Shown: in pieces, positions 28,418 to 38,894 of the stretch | Position numbering within the stretch: position 1 is the first letter of the stretch | Layout of the letters: the number at the start of each line of letters is the position of its first letter | Origin: Rhodobacter viridis | GTDB taxonomy: Bacteria; Pseudomonadota; Alphaproteobacteria; Rhodobacterales; Rhodobacteraceae | DNA length: 64,000 nucleotides | NCBI RefSeq assembly: GCF_003217355.1 | Contig: NZ_QJTK01000001.1 | Span: 496,001 to 560,000, forward strand | Direction: 5' to 3' | Notes under the pieces: model-generated | Told to the model about the DNA's origin: nothing | Seen by the model: only the letters and a program-made list of their open reading frames with translations | Databases searched by the model: none | Position numbers and translations under genes: made by a program

Positions 28418-29587
28418 TCACAGGCGTCGCAAGAGCGCCGCGAAGAAGCCATCGCCCCCCTCGCGCGGGCTCAGGCGACGCCGACTGAGCAGCGCGAAAC
28501 CACCGCGCTCCAGAAAGGCATCTACCCTTGCGTCATTCTCGACCGCAAGCAGCGAGCAGGTCATGTACAAAAGCTGCCCGCCCGGGGCAACATGGCGTGC
28601 GGTCGCCGTCAGGATTTCGTCTTGCAGCGCCGTCAGCTCCGCAAGCCGCGCCGGGGTCAGCCGCCATTTCGCTTCCGGCGTCCGCCGCCAGGTGCCCGAG
28701 CCTGAACAGGGCGCATCGACCATCACCAGATCGAAGAGCCCCGAGACCTTGCCCGGATCGGCGAGCGTGATCCGCGCCCCGGCCCGCGCCGCCCGCGGAG
28801 CAATGTCCCTCATCCGCGCCGCATCCACATCATGCGCGGTGATCGCGGCACCCGGATGCGCCGCGGCCAGCGCCAGCGCCTTGCCGCCACCGCCCGCACA
28901 ATAATCCAAAACCCGCGCCCGCTGCGGCAGGGATATCCCCTCCAGCACCGCCTGCGAGGCGACATCCTGCAGCTCGACAAGCCCGCGCATGTAGGCCTGC
29001 GAAGCCGACACCCGCCGTGCCCCCGAAAGCACCCGCAAGGCAGTCCTCGCCAGCGGATGCGGCTCCGCCGCGATCCCGTCATCCGCCAGCGCCGCAAGGG
29101 CCTGCGCGAGCGTTCCCTTGGTCAGGTTGACGCGCAGAAAGACTGGCGCGCGCACCTGCATCGCTGCCGACACCTCGGCGAAATCCGCGCCCAGATCGGC
29201 GCGAAGCTGCTCAAGAAGCCACTCGGGCCAGTCGCGCGCCACGAGATCCTCGGCCGCGGGCGCGGCGGACGCGAGAACGGCCAGTTCCTCGGCACCCAGC
29301 GGCGCGGGCGCATGGCCCTCGCCGGTGAAGACCGTCGCCGGATCGATCGCCTCTGCCCGGCACATGCCCAGCATCAGACCCCGCCCGCTCGCCCCGCCGC
29401 CAAGCGCCGCATAGCTGCCCCGACAGCGCAACGCATCATAGACATGGTCGCGCACGGCCGCCCGATCCCCCGATCCTGCGAAGCGGTTCGCCCGGCCCCA
29501 GTTCGTCAGCGCACGCTCGGCCGGCTCGCCCGCCGCAATGGCGTCAAGCAGCGAAATGGCAGCGGCAATCCGGGCAGCGGGGGTCAT
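28418..29587 (-). CDS. RsmB-family rRNA/tRNA cytosine-C5 methyltransferase
   Basis: SAM-dependent m5C RNA methyltransferase of 389 residues. The N-terminal part contains an NusB-like helical region (RALTNWGRANRF). The catalytic part has the SAM-binding LDYCAGGGGKALALA, motif IV with DAPCSGSGTWRRTPE and motif VI YMTCSLLAVEND, which carries the catalytic cysteine. RsmB (16S C967) is the closest well-known member, but paralogues are common, so no gene symbol is given. The start at 29587 is preceded by GGAG. Confidence 0.88.
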   Translation of the reverse strand: MTPAARIAAAISLLDAIAAGEPAERALTNWGRANRFAGSGDRAAVRDHVYDALRCRGSYAALGGGASGRGLMLGMCRAEAIDPATVFTGEGHAPAPLGAEELAVLASAAPAAEDLVARDWPEWLLEQLRADLGADFAEVSAAMQVRAPVFLRVNLTKGTLAQALAALADDGIAAEPHPLARTALRVLSGARRVSASQAYMRGLVELQDVASQAVLEGISLPQRARVLDYCAGGGGKALALAAAHPGAAITAHDVDAARMRDIAPRAARAGARITLADPGKVSGLFDLVMVDAPCSGSGTWRRTPEAKWRLTPARLAELTALQDEILTATARHVAPGGQLLYMTCSLLAVENDARVDAFLERGGFALLSRRRLSPREGGDGFFAALLRRL

Positions 29588-29631
29588 GGGCACTCCTTTG
29601 CTCAACACCTAACCGCCTTGACGCAAAACGA

Positions 29632-29657
29632 AAAGGCCCCGCCGCAGCAGAGCCTTT
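29632..29657 (-). terminator. Rho-independent-like terminator between actP and rsmB-like gene
   Basis: AAAAGGC (29631-29637) pairs with GCCTTT (29652-29657). Read on the minus strand, the hairpin is followed by TTTTCGTTTT. It lies between the actP stop and the rsmB-like start on the same strand and would end the actP message. Confidence 0.6.
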
Positions 29658-29691
29658 CGAAACGATTCAGGAAAACTCGAAGTTCCGATTT

Positions 29692-29779
29692 TCCTTGGCA
29701 AAATACGCACTCTCATACTTTTGGGGGGTGCGGGGGGCGCAGCCCCCCGCGGGTCGCCTCGGGCTGCGCCCGAGGCGAA
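29692..29779. repeat. Double GC hairpin downstream of actP, probable dispersed repeat
   Basis: Two adjacent inverted repeats: GCGGGGGGCGCAGCCCCCCGC (29732-29752) and GCCTCGGGCTGCGCCCGAGGC (29756-29776). They are preceded by GGCAAAATACGCACTC and TTTTGGGGGGTG. The G-rich palindrome next to a ttggcaaaata-type string recalls intergenic repeats scattered through Rhodobacteraceae genomes, and a related copy lies at 38846-38894. Confidence 0.5.
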
Positions 29780-29782
29780 ACC

Positions 29783-31441
<1,659 letters not shown>

Positions 31442-31446
31442 CTACC

Positions 31447-31740
31447 TCAGTTGCGCAGAACGTCTTTGAGCATCCGGTCGAACTCGCCATTGGCGCGCCG
31501 CGAATAGATGCCGGTAAGAAGGAACGAGAGCGCCAGAACCCCGAAGCCCGCGATCAGCCCAAGGCTCCACGAGCCCAGAAGCGGCGCGGCAAAGGCCGCA
31601 GGTTGCAGGATCGCGAAAGCGATATAGGCCACATAGACCACGCAGATCAGCGCCGTCAGCGTCAGCGAAAATCGGTTCCGCCGAGCCACGAGCGCCTTGA
31701 ACTCGGGCTTGGCGAGGATCTTCTGGTGAATGTCTGTCAT
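31447..31740 (-). CDS. yjcH: DUF485 membrane protein (YjcH)
   Basis: A 97-residue protein with two membrane helices (about residues 26-48 and 58-80) and an N-terminal LAKPEFKALVARRNRFS that fits DUF485. It is almost always encoded directly before actP, as here, and is assumed to aid the symporter. An AGGAGG lies just upstream of the ATG (rc of CCTCCT at 31744-31749). Confidence 0.9.
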   Translation of the reverse strand: MTDIHQKILAKPEFKALVARRNRFSLTLTALICVVYVAYIAFAILQPAAFAAPLLGSWSLGLIAGFGVLALSFLLTGIYSRRANGEFDRMLKDVLRN

Positions 31741-32033
31741 CCCGTCCTCCTCTTAATGACGGGTCTCGGTAGCGCCGCGTTAACGATCCGCAAAGCGTCG
31801 CGGCAGCGCAGCGTAATATTCTTGCGCGACCGCCGCGGCGCCCCCGGCGAAATCCGGGGCAAATGTTGCAAAACCTTTCACAAAGTTAATCTCATGTTGC
31901 AGAGCCGCAAAGTTGCTGCCCAAATAACGCGCACTTCGAGGGTGTCGACGGCCGCAAACCCCCACCCATTCGCTGAGCGCGATTCGGCTATGCGCTTGCC
32001 GCATTGCAGAACCAGCCCGACCTTGGTCGCAGA
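31741..32033. promoter_or_regulatory. Upstream region of yjcH-actP, no gene seen
   Basis: This 293-base gap holds no convincing gene. It is richer in A/T near 31860-31930 (TTGCAAAACCTTTCACAAAG) than its surroundings and must contain the promoter for yjcH-actP. A 74-codon open frame on the minus strand has no recognisable features and no good ribosome site. Confidence 0.4.
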
Positions 32034-33251
32034 TTACTGCCGCAGCAGGCGCGCCTCGGCAGCGTCGGCCTTGGCCCAGCGTTGCACGCCCTCGGTGATC
32101 GCCTTCACCATCTGCGCGCGCCAGCTTTCGTCATGGAGCCGCGCCCGGTCGATGTCCGAGGACATGAACCCAAGCTCCAGCAGTGCCGAGGGAATGTCGG
32201 GCGAGCGCAGCACGGCGAAATCCGCCCCCTGCACCGGATGACGGTGCATGCGCAGCCCCTCGCCCTTGATCGCGCCCGCCAGCACCTGCCCGAAGCGCAC
32301 CGCGCGCGGCTGGGTTTCCGTGCGCGCGAGATCCATCAGCACCCCTGCGACCGCATCATCATGCCCGGCCAGATCGACACCCGCCAAGAGATCGGCGCGG
32401 TCGTGCCGCTCGGCCAGTTTCTGCGCCGCGCTGTCCGAGGCCGTCTCGTCAAACAGATAGACGGTCGAGCCCATCGCCTCGCCCTCGGGCAGCGCATCGG
32501 CATGCAGCGACAGAAACAGATCGGCCCCGGTTTCATGTGCCAGCGTCAGACGGGTTTCGAGCGGCACGAAGACGTTTTCCTCGCGCGTCATCGTCACCTC
32601 GATGCCCGCGCGGGTCAGCGCTTCCTTCAGTTCGCGCGCGAAGGTCAGCACCAGCACCGCCTCGGAATAGCCGTCGTCCTCGGCACCGGGGTCGATGCCG
32701 CCATGCCCGGGATCAATCACCACCCGCAGGGGCGCCGAGCCGTCCTGCCGCCGATGCGGCGCGGCCACCGGCGCCGGCTGCGGCAGATCCCAGAGCGCCG
32801 ATTGCGCGGCACCATCATGGGCGACGAAGTCTGTCGCCTCGACCCGTTCGAGCACCAGATGCAGGTTCGGCGTCTCGCCGGTGCGCTCCTCGGCCGAGAC
32901 GAGCTTCACCGGACCGTTCAACTCGGCGACAAAGCGCGACCAGCCCGGCCGGAACGCCCCCCAGCGGATTTCGCCCAATAGCCCGCGCTGCGCGTAATCC
33001 TTTGGATTGGCGGCGGAAAAATCGACCTCGCGGAAGTCGACGACGAGCCGCGGCGGGTTGTCGAGCAGGAAGGCGCGGAACGGCACCGGCTGGCTCAGGC
33101 CCAGCGTCACCTCGGTCACGAAGGCCGAGGGTTGCGCAATCGCGGTGCGGGCGGGCTCAAGCCGCGCCAGCGCCGAAAGCTCCGGCCCCTGCGCCAGCGC
33201 AGGAGCCCCAAGCGCCAAAAGCGCCGCGAGGACGAGGGAAAGACGTGCCAT
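32034..33251 (-). CDS. N-acetylmuramoyl-L-alanine amidase (AmiC type)
   Basis: Periplasmic peptidoglycan hydrolase for daughter-cell separation, 405 residues. A signal peptide (residues 1-20, ending PALAQ) is followed by an AMIN septum-targeting domain (about 35-140) and an Amidase_3 zinc domain (about 175-400). The zinc ligands are His in IDPGHGGIDPGA, Glu in the YSEAVLVL region and His in LFLSLHADA; the catalytic Glu lies in SALLELGFMS. The start at 33251 gives the signal peptide directly. Confidence 0.92.
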   Translation of the reverse strand: MARLSLVLAALLALGAPALAQGPELSALARLEPARTAIAQPSAFVTEVTLGLSQPVPFRAFLLDNPPRLVVDFREVDFSAANPKDYAQRGLLGEIRWGAFRPGWSRFVAELNGPVKLVSAEERTGETPNLHLVLERVEATDFVAHDGAAQSALWDLPQPAPVAAPHRRQDGSAPLRVVIDPGHGGIDPGAEDDGYSEAVLVLTFARELKEALTRAGIEVTMTREENVFVPLETRLTLAHETGADLFLSLHADALPEGEAMGSTVYLFDETASDSAAQKLAERHDRADLLAGVDLAGHDDAVAGVLMDLARTETQPRAVRFGQVLAGAIKGEGLRMHRHPVQGADFAVLRSPDIPSALLELGFMSSDIDRARLHDESWRAQMVKAITEGVQRWAKADAAEARLLRQ

Positions 33252-33307
33252 GCCTGCTCCGTTTTTCGTCACTATAGCGCAAGCGGCCGGGCACGGGAAT
33301 CCCCCGC

Positions 33308-34447
33308 TCAGCGCGACGCCATGAAACGGGTCAGGCGGTCGAGCCCTTCCTCGATATCGGCCGTCGCGCGGGCATAGGAAAAGCGCAGGGTGGTGGCGCC
33401 GCGTACCGGGTCGAAATCGAGCCCCGGCGTCACCGCAACCCCCGCCTTTTCAAGCACTTCCGCGGCAAAGGCGCGGCTGTCCGTGGTCAGGTCCGAGACA
33501 TCGGCATAGATATAGAAGGCCCCATCCGGCGGCGCGATTTTCGTGAAGCCCGCCTTCGGCAGCCGATCCAGCATCAGCGCCCGGTTCGCCGCATAGACGG
33601 CCCGGTTCGCCTCCAGCTCCTCGGTCGCGTCAAGCGCGGCAAGGGCTGCGATTTGCGACGCATGCGGCGGGCAGATGAACAGGTTCTGCGCCAGCCGCTC
33701 GACGGTGCGGATATGGGCTTCGGGCACCACCATCCAGCCCAGCCGCCAGCCGGTCATGCTGAAGTATTTCGAAAACGAGTTGATCACATAGGCCTCGTCG
33801 CCGATTTCCAGCGCCGAAACCGCGCGGTCTTCGTAATGCAGACCGTGGTAGATCTCGTCGGACACGAAGGCCAGATCGCGCTCGGCCGCGGTGGTCATCA
33901 GCGCGGCAAGCTCGGCCCGGCCCAGCATCGTGCCGGACGGGTTGCCGGGCGAGGCGACGATCAGCCCCTGCACATCGGCCGGGATCTCGGAGGGCACCGG
34001 CTGATAACGGTTCTCGGCCCGGGTCAGGATATCGACCGGCGTCACCGACATCGCGCGCAGGATCTGCCGATAACTCGGATAGCCCGGCGCCCCGAGCGCC
34101 ACCCTGTCGCCCGCATCAAAAAGCGCCGAGAAGGCCAGGATGAAGGCCCCCGACGAGCCGGGCGTCACCACGACGCGATCGGGGTTCAGATCGACGCCAT
34201 ACCAGCGCTGGTAAAGATCGGCGATGCCCCGGCGCAGCTCGGGCAGGCCAAGCGCGACCGTATAGCCAAGGCTGTCACGCTCCAGCGCCGCCGCCATCGC
34301 CTGACGCGCCAAGGCGGGCGCGGGCGTCGAGGGCTGGCCCACCTCCATGTGAATGATGTGGCGGCCCGCCGCCTCGGCCGCGCGGGCGGCTTCCATCACA
34401 TCCATCACGATGAAGGGATCGACTTGTCCCCGGTTCGAAAATCGCAT
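33308..34447 (-). CDS. Class I/II PLP-dependent aminotransferase
   Basis: Fold-type I aminotransferase of 379 residues. It has MEVGQPSTPAP near the N-terminus, the VASPGNPSGTML phosphate/substrate segment and the Schiff-base lysine in NSFSKYFSMTGWRLGW near residue 230. The C-terminal Arg for the carboxylate lies in TLRFSYARA. The start MRFSNRGQVDPF at 34447 is the family start. Substrate is not clear; relatives include aspartate- and valine-pyruvate-type enzymes. Divergent from the DsbA-family gene. Confidence 0.85.
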   Translation of the reverse strand: MRFSNRGQVDPFIVMDVMEAARAAEAAGRHIIHMEVGQPSTPAPALARQAMAAALERDSLGYTVALGLPELRRGIADLYQRWYGVDLNPDRVVVTPGSSGAFILAFSALFDAGDRVALGAPGYPSYRQILRAMSVTPVDILTRAENRYQPVPSEIPADVQGLIVASPGNPSGTMLGRAELAALMTTAAERDLAFVSDEIYHGLHYEDRAVSALEIGDEAYVINSFSKYFSMTGWRLGWMVVPEAHIRTVERLAQNLFICPPHASQIAALAALDATEELEANRAVYAANRALMLDRLPKAGFTKIAPPDGAFYIYADVSDLTTDSRAFAAEVLEKAGVAVTPGLDFDPVRGATTLRFSYARATADIEEGLDRLTRFMASR

Positions 34448-34598
34448 CGCTTCCTCCGTGGTTTGGCGGCGGCCATAGGCCCGGCGGCGGCGCGGGTCAA
34501 TGGCGAAACCGTGCAACCCCGGTCTGCTTTTCCCTTGCACCCCGCGTCGGGTTTGGCCACTCTCGCGCCGACTTGATACGGCCCCGAAAGGACCCCGG

Positions 34599-35345
34599 AT
34601 GAAACGCCTCTCGCTTGCAGCCCTCGCGCTTGCCGCCAGCTTCGGCACGCCCGCCGCAGCGCTTGATCTGTCCACCATGACGCCCGCGGAAAAGGCCGCT
34701 TTCGGCGAAGCGGTGAAAAGCTACCTGATGGAGAACCCCGAGGTTCTGGTCGAAGCGATCAACAAGCTCGAGGAACGTCAGCAGGCGGCGCAGGCCGACA
34801 ATGACAAGGTTCTGGTGCAGACCAACGCCGACGACATCTTCCATTTCGCGGGCGACTGGGTTGGCGGCAATCCCGATGGCGACGTGACGATGGTCGAATT
34901 CATCGATTACAAATGCACCTATTGCAAGAAGGCCTATGAGGTCGTCGACGAGGTGCTGAAGAAGGACGGCAAGGTCCGCTTCGTGGTGAAGGAATTCCCG
35001 ATCCTCTCCGATCAGTCGGTGCTGGCGGCCCGGTTCGCTCTCGCCACGCGGATGGTCGCGGGCGACGCGGCTTATGAAAAGGTGCACAACGCGCTGATGG
35101 TGTTTCGCGGCGACATCACGCTCGACAGTCTGAAACGGCTGGCGGCGGATGAAAAGATCGACGCCGAGGCGGTGATCACGAAGATGAACACCGAAGAGGT
35201 GACGGCGGTTCTGCGCGCGAATGCGCAACTTGCCGAGCGGATGGCGATTTCGGGCACGCCCGCCTTTGTCGTCGGCGGGCAACTGCTGCGCGGCTATGCG
35301 CCCGCCGAGGCGATGGCGCAGATCATCGCAGACGAGCGCGGCTGA
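34599..35345 (+). CDS. DsbA-family periplasmic thiol oxidoreductase
   Basis: A 248-residue secreted protein with a signal peptide ending GTPAAALD, a helical N-terminal region (TMTPAEKAAFGEAVKSYL) and a thioredoxin/DsbA domain with active site CTYC in EFIDYKCTYCKKAYE near residue 110. The cis-Pro loop is ISGTPAFVVGG. The extra N-terminal helix resembles the Com1/ScsC group of DsbA-like proteins. The start is preceded by AAAGGA and a strong terminator follows. Confidence 0.88.
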   Translation: MKRLSLAALALAASFGTPAAALDLSTMTPAEKAAFGEAVKSYLMENPEVLVEAINKLEERQQAAQADNDKVLVQTNADDIFHFAGDWVGGNPDGDVTMVEFIDYKCTYCKKAYEVVDEVLKKDGKVRFVVKEFPILSDQSVLAARFALATRMVAGDAAYEKVHNALMVFRGDITLDSLKRLAADEKIDAEAVITKMNTEEVTAVLRANAQLAERMAISGTPAFVVGGQLLRGYAPAEAMAQIIADERG

Positions 35346-35365
35346 GCGTCGCCACAAAGGTTTCG

Positions 35366-35388
35366 AAAGGGGGCTTCGGCCCCCTTTT
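35366..35388. terminator. Bidirectional terminator between dsbA-like gene and CoA transferase
   Basis: AAAGGGGGC-TTCG-GCCCCCTTTT is a nine-pair stem with a stable tetraloop, T-rich on the plus strand and A-rich ahead of the stem so that it also works in reverse. It sits between two convergent stops. Confidence 0.88.
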
Positions 35389-36491
35389 CAGTTTGCGCTC
35401 CAGCGCACCAGCGCCTCGGCGGCGCTGAGGCGGCTCCGCGCCGATCCCGCCCCGATCGCGCCCGGCGTGCGCGAAAGCTTCGGCGCGGGCGCAGGTTGCG
35501 TCAGCCCCTCATGCGCAAGATAGGTGCCGCGGGCGCGGTTGTGCGGATGGGCGGCGGCCTCGGCGAGGCTCAGGACGGGGGTCGCACAGGCGTCGCTGCC
35601 GTCGAAGATCGCCTCCCACTCCGCCCGGGTGCGCTCGGCAAACCGTGCCGCCAGCGCCGCATGCAGTGCGGGCCAGTTGGCGCGATCGCCCCGGTCGGGC
35701 AGCTCGCCCGGGGCAAAGCCCGCAAGGCGCTGAAACTCGGCCCAGAATTTCTCCTCGAGCGGGCCAATGGCGAAATGCCCGCCGCAGGCGCAGCGATAGA
35801 CGTTGTAATGGGGCGCGCCGCCATCGAGCAGATTGCCCCCGCGCGGCGCCTGCCAGAGCCCCTGCCCGGCCATGCCGGAAATCATCCCCATCAGATGCGC
35901 CACCCCATCGGTGATCGCCGCATCGACCACCTGCCCCTGCCCGGTCGCGCGGGCGCTCAGGATCGCGGCCAGCATCCCGAAGGCGAGATAAAGCCCGCCA
36001 CCGCCGAAATCTCCGACCAGGTTCAGCGGCAGAACCGGCGTCTCGGTCGTGCCGATCGCGCCAAGCGCCCCCGAGAGCGCGACGTAATTGATGTCATGCC
36101 CCGCGGTTTGCGCCAGTGGCCCGCTTTGACCCCAACCGGTCATGCGGCCGTAAACGAGACGCGGATTTTCGGGAAAGTCATCCGGCCCAAGCCCCAGACG
36201 TTCCATCGCGCCCGGGCGCATCCCCTCGATCAGCGCATCGGCGCGCAGGATCAGGCTGCGCGCGACCGCCTTGCCCTCGGGGGTTTTCAAATCAACTTCC
36301 AACACATCGCGACCACGGTCGAGCGGATCGGTCGCCATGCCCAGCACATGCGCCGCAGCGCCCTGCGCCCCCGGACGGGCAAGCCGGATCACCTCGGCTC
36401 CCATGTCGGCCATCAGCTGTGCGGTGAAGGGCGTCGGGCCAAGGCCCGAAATCTCGACGATGCGCAATCCCGCCAAGGGGCCTTTGGTCAT
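35388..36491 (-). CDS. Family III CoA transferase (alpha-methylacyl-CoA racemase-like)
   Basis: CaiB/BaiF-superfamily enzyme of 367 residues. The start GPLAGLRIVEISGLGPTPF and the GHDINYVALSGALGAIG segment, which carries the catalytic histidine region, fit alpha-methylacyl-CoA racemase better than formyl-CoA transferase. The C-terminal LSLAEAAAHPHNRARGTY is typical. It likely epimerises 2-methylacyl-CoA during branched fatty acid or sterol breakdown. Start at 36491 by homology to the family N-terminus. Confidence 0.85.
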   Translation of the reverse strand: MTKGPLAGLRIVEISGLGPTPFTAQLMADMGAEVIRLARPGAQGAAAHVLGMATDPLDRGRDVLEVDLKTPEGKAVARSLILRADALIEGMRPGAMERLGLGPDDFPENPRLVYGRMTGWGQSGPLAQTAGHDINYVALSGALGAIGTTETPVLPLNLVGDFGGGGLYLAFGMLAAILSARATGQGQVVDAAITDGVAHLMGMISGMAGQGLWQAPRGGNLLDGGAPHYNVYRCACGGHFAIGPLEEKFWAEFQRLAGFAPGELPDRGDRANWPALHAALAARFAERTRAEWEAIFDGSDACATPVLSLAEAAAHPHNRARGTYLAHEGLTQPAPAPKLSRTPGAIGAGSARSRLSAAEALVRWSAN

Positions 36492-36572
36492 GCAATCCTC
36501 CGCCTGAAAAGGCCGGGGGCTTTGCGCCTCCGGATCCAGGCAGCGTATTGCCACCAAGGAAAAGCGGAAGCG

Positions 36573-36833
36573 TTACGCTGCGTCAGCAGGCGCGGCAGCA
36601 GCCGGGTCGGGGCGGTGATGCTCGTTGAAATATTCCCATTCGCCGACCTTGCGGCCATCGGGCAGCTTGCAGCTCGCATCGCCCCCCGGGGTCATCTCGT
36701 TGAGCAGAACCTCGCCACCCTGTTCGACGCAATAGGCCGAGGCCGGGTTCGCCATGCCGATCGGCTTGTCGGCAGAAGGGGCAGCTTCGGTGCAGGCGGC
36801 AAGCGCAAGAAGCAACAGCGGAAGATATTTCAT
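36573..36833 (-). CDS. DUF333 lipoprotein
   Basis: An 86-residue putative lipoprotein. A short signal ends in the lipobox LAAC (Cys14), then a DUF333 domain with the typical PASAYCVEQGGEV and DGRKVGEWEYF patterns, then an Ala/Pro tail. The family is annotated as haemolysin-like, but no activity is established. It stands between the CoA transferase and the ABC-F gene. Confidence 0.85.
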   Translation of the reverse strand: MKYLPLLLLALAACTEAAPSADKPIGMANPASAYCVEQGGEVLLNEMTPGGDASCKLPDGRKVGEWEYFNEHHRPDPAAAAPADAA

Positions 36834-36922
36834 CGTGACCTCAATGGAACAGCGGACGAGTCAACGCGAGCATCCCACAGAGATCCGCCCGGGGCCAGCG
36901 ATGATTGCGCCCGCGCGATGGG

Positions 36923-38734
36923 TCACGAGGACGCCTTGTCCTCCAGTGTCAGCCATTCTTCCTCGGCCGCGGCCAGCGCCGCTTCACGCTCGACAAGCAT
37001 CTCGGAGGCCTTGGCGAATTTCACCGGTTCGCGGGTGAACAGATCGGGGTCCGACAGCAGCTCGTGCAGCTTGCCGATCTCGCGCTCGAGCTTTTCGATG
37101 ATCCCGGGCAGCGCCTCGAGCCGATGTTTCTCGGTGAAGGTCAGGCCCGCCTTCTTGACCACCTCTTTCGGGGCCTCGGCCGCCTTTTTCGGCGCGGCTT
37201 TCTCGGCCGCAGGCGGGGCCTCGGTCAGGGCCTTCTGCGTCTGATAGTCGGTCCAGCCGCCCGCATAGACCGTGGCCTTGCCGTCGCCCTCCATCGCGAT
37301 CGTGGTCGTCGCCACGCGGTCGATGAAATCGCGATCGTGGCTGACCAGAAGCACGGTGCCGTCATACTCGCCCAGAATATCCTGAAGCAGATCAAGGGTT
37401 TCGACGTCGAGATCGTTCGTCGGCTCGTCGAGCACCAGCAGGTTCGAGGGCTTGGCCATGATCCGCGCCAGCAGCAGCCGCGCCCGCTCGCCGCCCGAGA
37501 GGGAGCCGATCGGCGCGCGGGCCTGTTGCTCGTCAAACAGGAAGTCCTTCAGGTAGGCCACGACATGCTTGGGCTGGCCGCGCACCATCACCTGATCGGC
37601 GCGCCCCGAGACCCGCATCTCGGGATCGTTCACCAGCCCGTCCCAGAGCGTCATCGAGAAATCGAGCGTCGAGCGGGTCTGATCGAAAACCGCCATGTCC
37701 AGATTGGTGCCCTGCGTGACCGTGCCCGCATCGGGGGCGAGTTCCCCGGTCAGCATCTTCAGAAGCGTCGTCTTGCCGACGCCATTCGGGCCGACAAAGG
37801 CGACCCGGTCGCCGCGCAGCACGCGCAGATCGAAATTCTTCACGATGGTCTTCGCGCCGAAGCTTTTCACCAGCCCCTTCGCTTCGATCACCCGCTTGCC
37901 CGAAACCGGACCGCTTTCGAGTTCCATCAAGGCCGTGCCCTGACGGCGGATCTGCCCGGCCCGCTCGGCCCGCAGCGCCTGCAGCGCGCGGACCCGGCCC
38001 ATGTTGCGCTTCCTGCGCGCCGAAATCCCCTCGACCGCCCATTTCGCTTCCGCCTTGATCTTGCGGTCGAGCTTGTGGCGCGCGTCGTCTTCCTCGGCCC
38101 AGGTGGTTTCGCGCCATTCCTCGAAATGCTCGAAGCCCTTTTCCAGCCGCCGCACCTCGCCCCGGTCGATCCAGAGCACCGCCTGCGTCAGATGCCGCAG
38201 AAAGGCGCGGTCGTGCGAGATCAACACGTAAGCCGTGCGGGTGTCGCGCAGATACGCCTCAAGCCAGCCGATCGCCTGAATATCGAGGTGGTTGGTGGGT
38301 TCGTCGAGCAGCATCAGCTCGGGCGACTCAGCCAGAAGCTTGGCCAGCGCGGCGCGGCGGCGCTCGCCGCCCGAGGCAGTCGCAACCGGCGCGTCGGGGC
38401 GGAACTTCAGCCCCTCGGCCACCATCTCGATGCGATAGCGCTCGGCCTCGGCCAGCCCCGAGGCGGCGTAATCGCCCAAAGTGGCAAAGGCCGACAGATC
38501 CGGCTCCTGCTCCATGTAGCCGACGCGGGTGCCCGTCGGCACGACCCGGCTGCCCTGATCGGGTTCGACAAGACCGGCCATCACCTTCATCAGCGTCGAC
38601 TTGCCCGAGCCATTGCGGCCCACAAGCGCGACGCGGTCGCCCTCCTGCACGGTCAGGTCGAGACCATCATAAAGGGGATTGCCGCCGAAAGTCAGCGAGA
38701 TCGAGGAAAGCTGGAGAAGAGGTGCGCGTGCCAT
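36923..38734 (-). CDS. ABC-F family ATPase (Uup-like)
   Basis: Soluble twin-ABC protein of 603 residues without membrane segments. Walker A motifs are GRNGSGKST (about residues 38-46) and GPNGVGKTT (about 315-323). The signatures are ASGGERRRAALAK and LSGGERARLLLAR, with LLDEPTNHLD and LDEPTNDLD Walker B motifs. A C-terminal coiled coil (about 535-600, ALPGIIEKLEREIGKLHELL) fits Uup, linked to DNA precise excision and ribosome function. Confidence 0.9.
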   Translation of the reverse strand: MARAPLLQLSSISLTFGGNPLYDGLDLTVQEGDRVALVGRNGSGKSTLMKVMAGLVEPDQGSRVVPTGTRVGYMEQEPDLSAFATLGDYAASGLAEAERYRIEMVAEGLKFRPDAPVATASGGERRRAALAKLLAESPELMLLDEPTNHLDIQAIGWLEAYLRDTRTAYVLISHDRAFLRHLTQAVLWIDRGEVRRLEKGFEHFEEWRETTWAEEDDARHKLDRKIKAEAKWAVEGISARRKRNMGRVRALQALRAERAGQIRRQGTALMELESGPVSGKRVIEAKGLVKSFGAKTIVKNFDLRVLRGDRVAFVGPNGVGKTTLLKMLTGELAPDAGTVTQGTNLDMAVFDQTRSTLDFSMTLWDGLVNDPEMRVSGRADQVMVRGQPKHVVAYLKDFLFDEQQARAPIGSLSGGERARLLLARIMAKPSNLLVLDEPTNDLDVETLDLLQDILGEYDGTVLLVSHDRDFIDRVATTTIAMEGDGKATVYAGGWTDYQTQKALTEAPPAAEKAAPKKAAEAPKEVVKKAGLTFTEKHRLEALPGIIEKLEREIGKLHELLSDPDLFTREPVKFAKASEMLVEREAALAAAEEEWLTLEDKASS

Positions 38735-38845
38735 GCGCTTCCGCTAGCCGGGCGGCGCAAAAAGGTCAACGGTGACGAGGGCGCCGCCCGCCGCGACGGG
38801 CTGCTGCGCAAGTTTCCGCACATTCCGGAAATCCCGAATGTGCTT

Positions 38846-38894
38846 TCATCTTGCCCCAAATATCCCGGGGGTAAGGGGGCAGAGCCCCCTACCC
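38846..38894. repeat. Intergenic repeat with terminator-like hairpin after olsB
   Basis: TCATCTTGCCCCAAATATCC is followed by a hairpin AGGGGGC-AGA-GCCCCCT (38874-38890) with flanking GGGT/ACCC. The stem overlaps the olsB stop codon. Its form (a CTTGCC-AAATA lead and a G/C palindrome) is like the element at 29692-29779 and like dispersed repeats I associate with Rhodobacteraceae; copy number cannot be tested here. Confidence 0.55.

Noticed and set aside
31780-32004. A 74-codon frame upstream of yjcH-actP
   Set aside because: No ribosome site, no similarity that I recognise, and it covers the likely promoter region.
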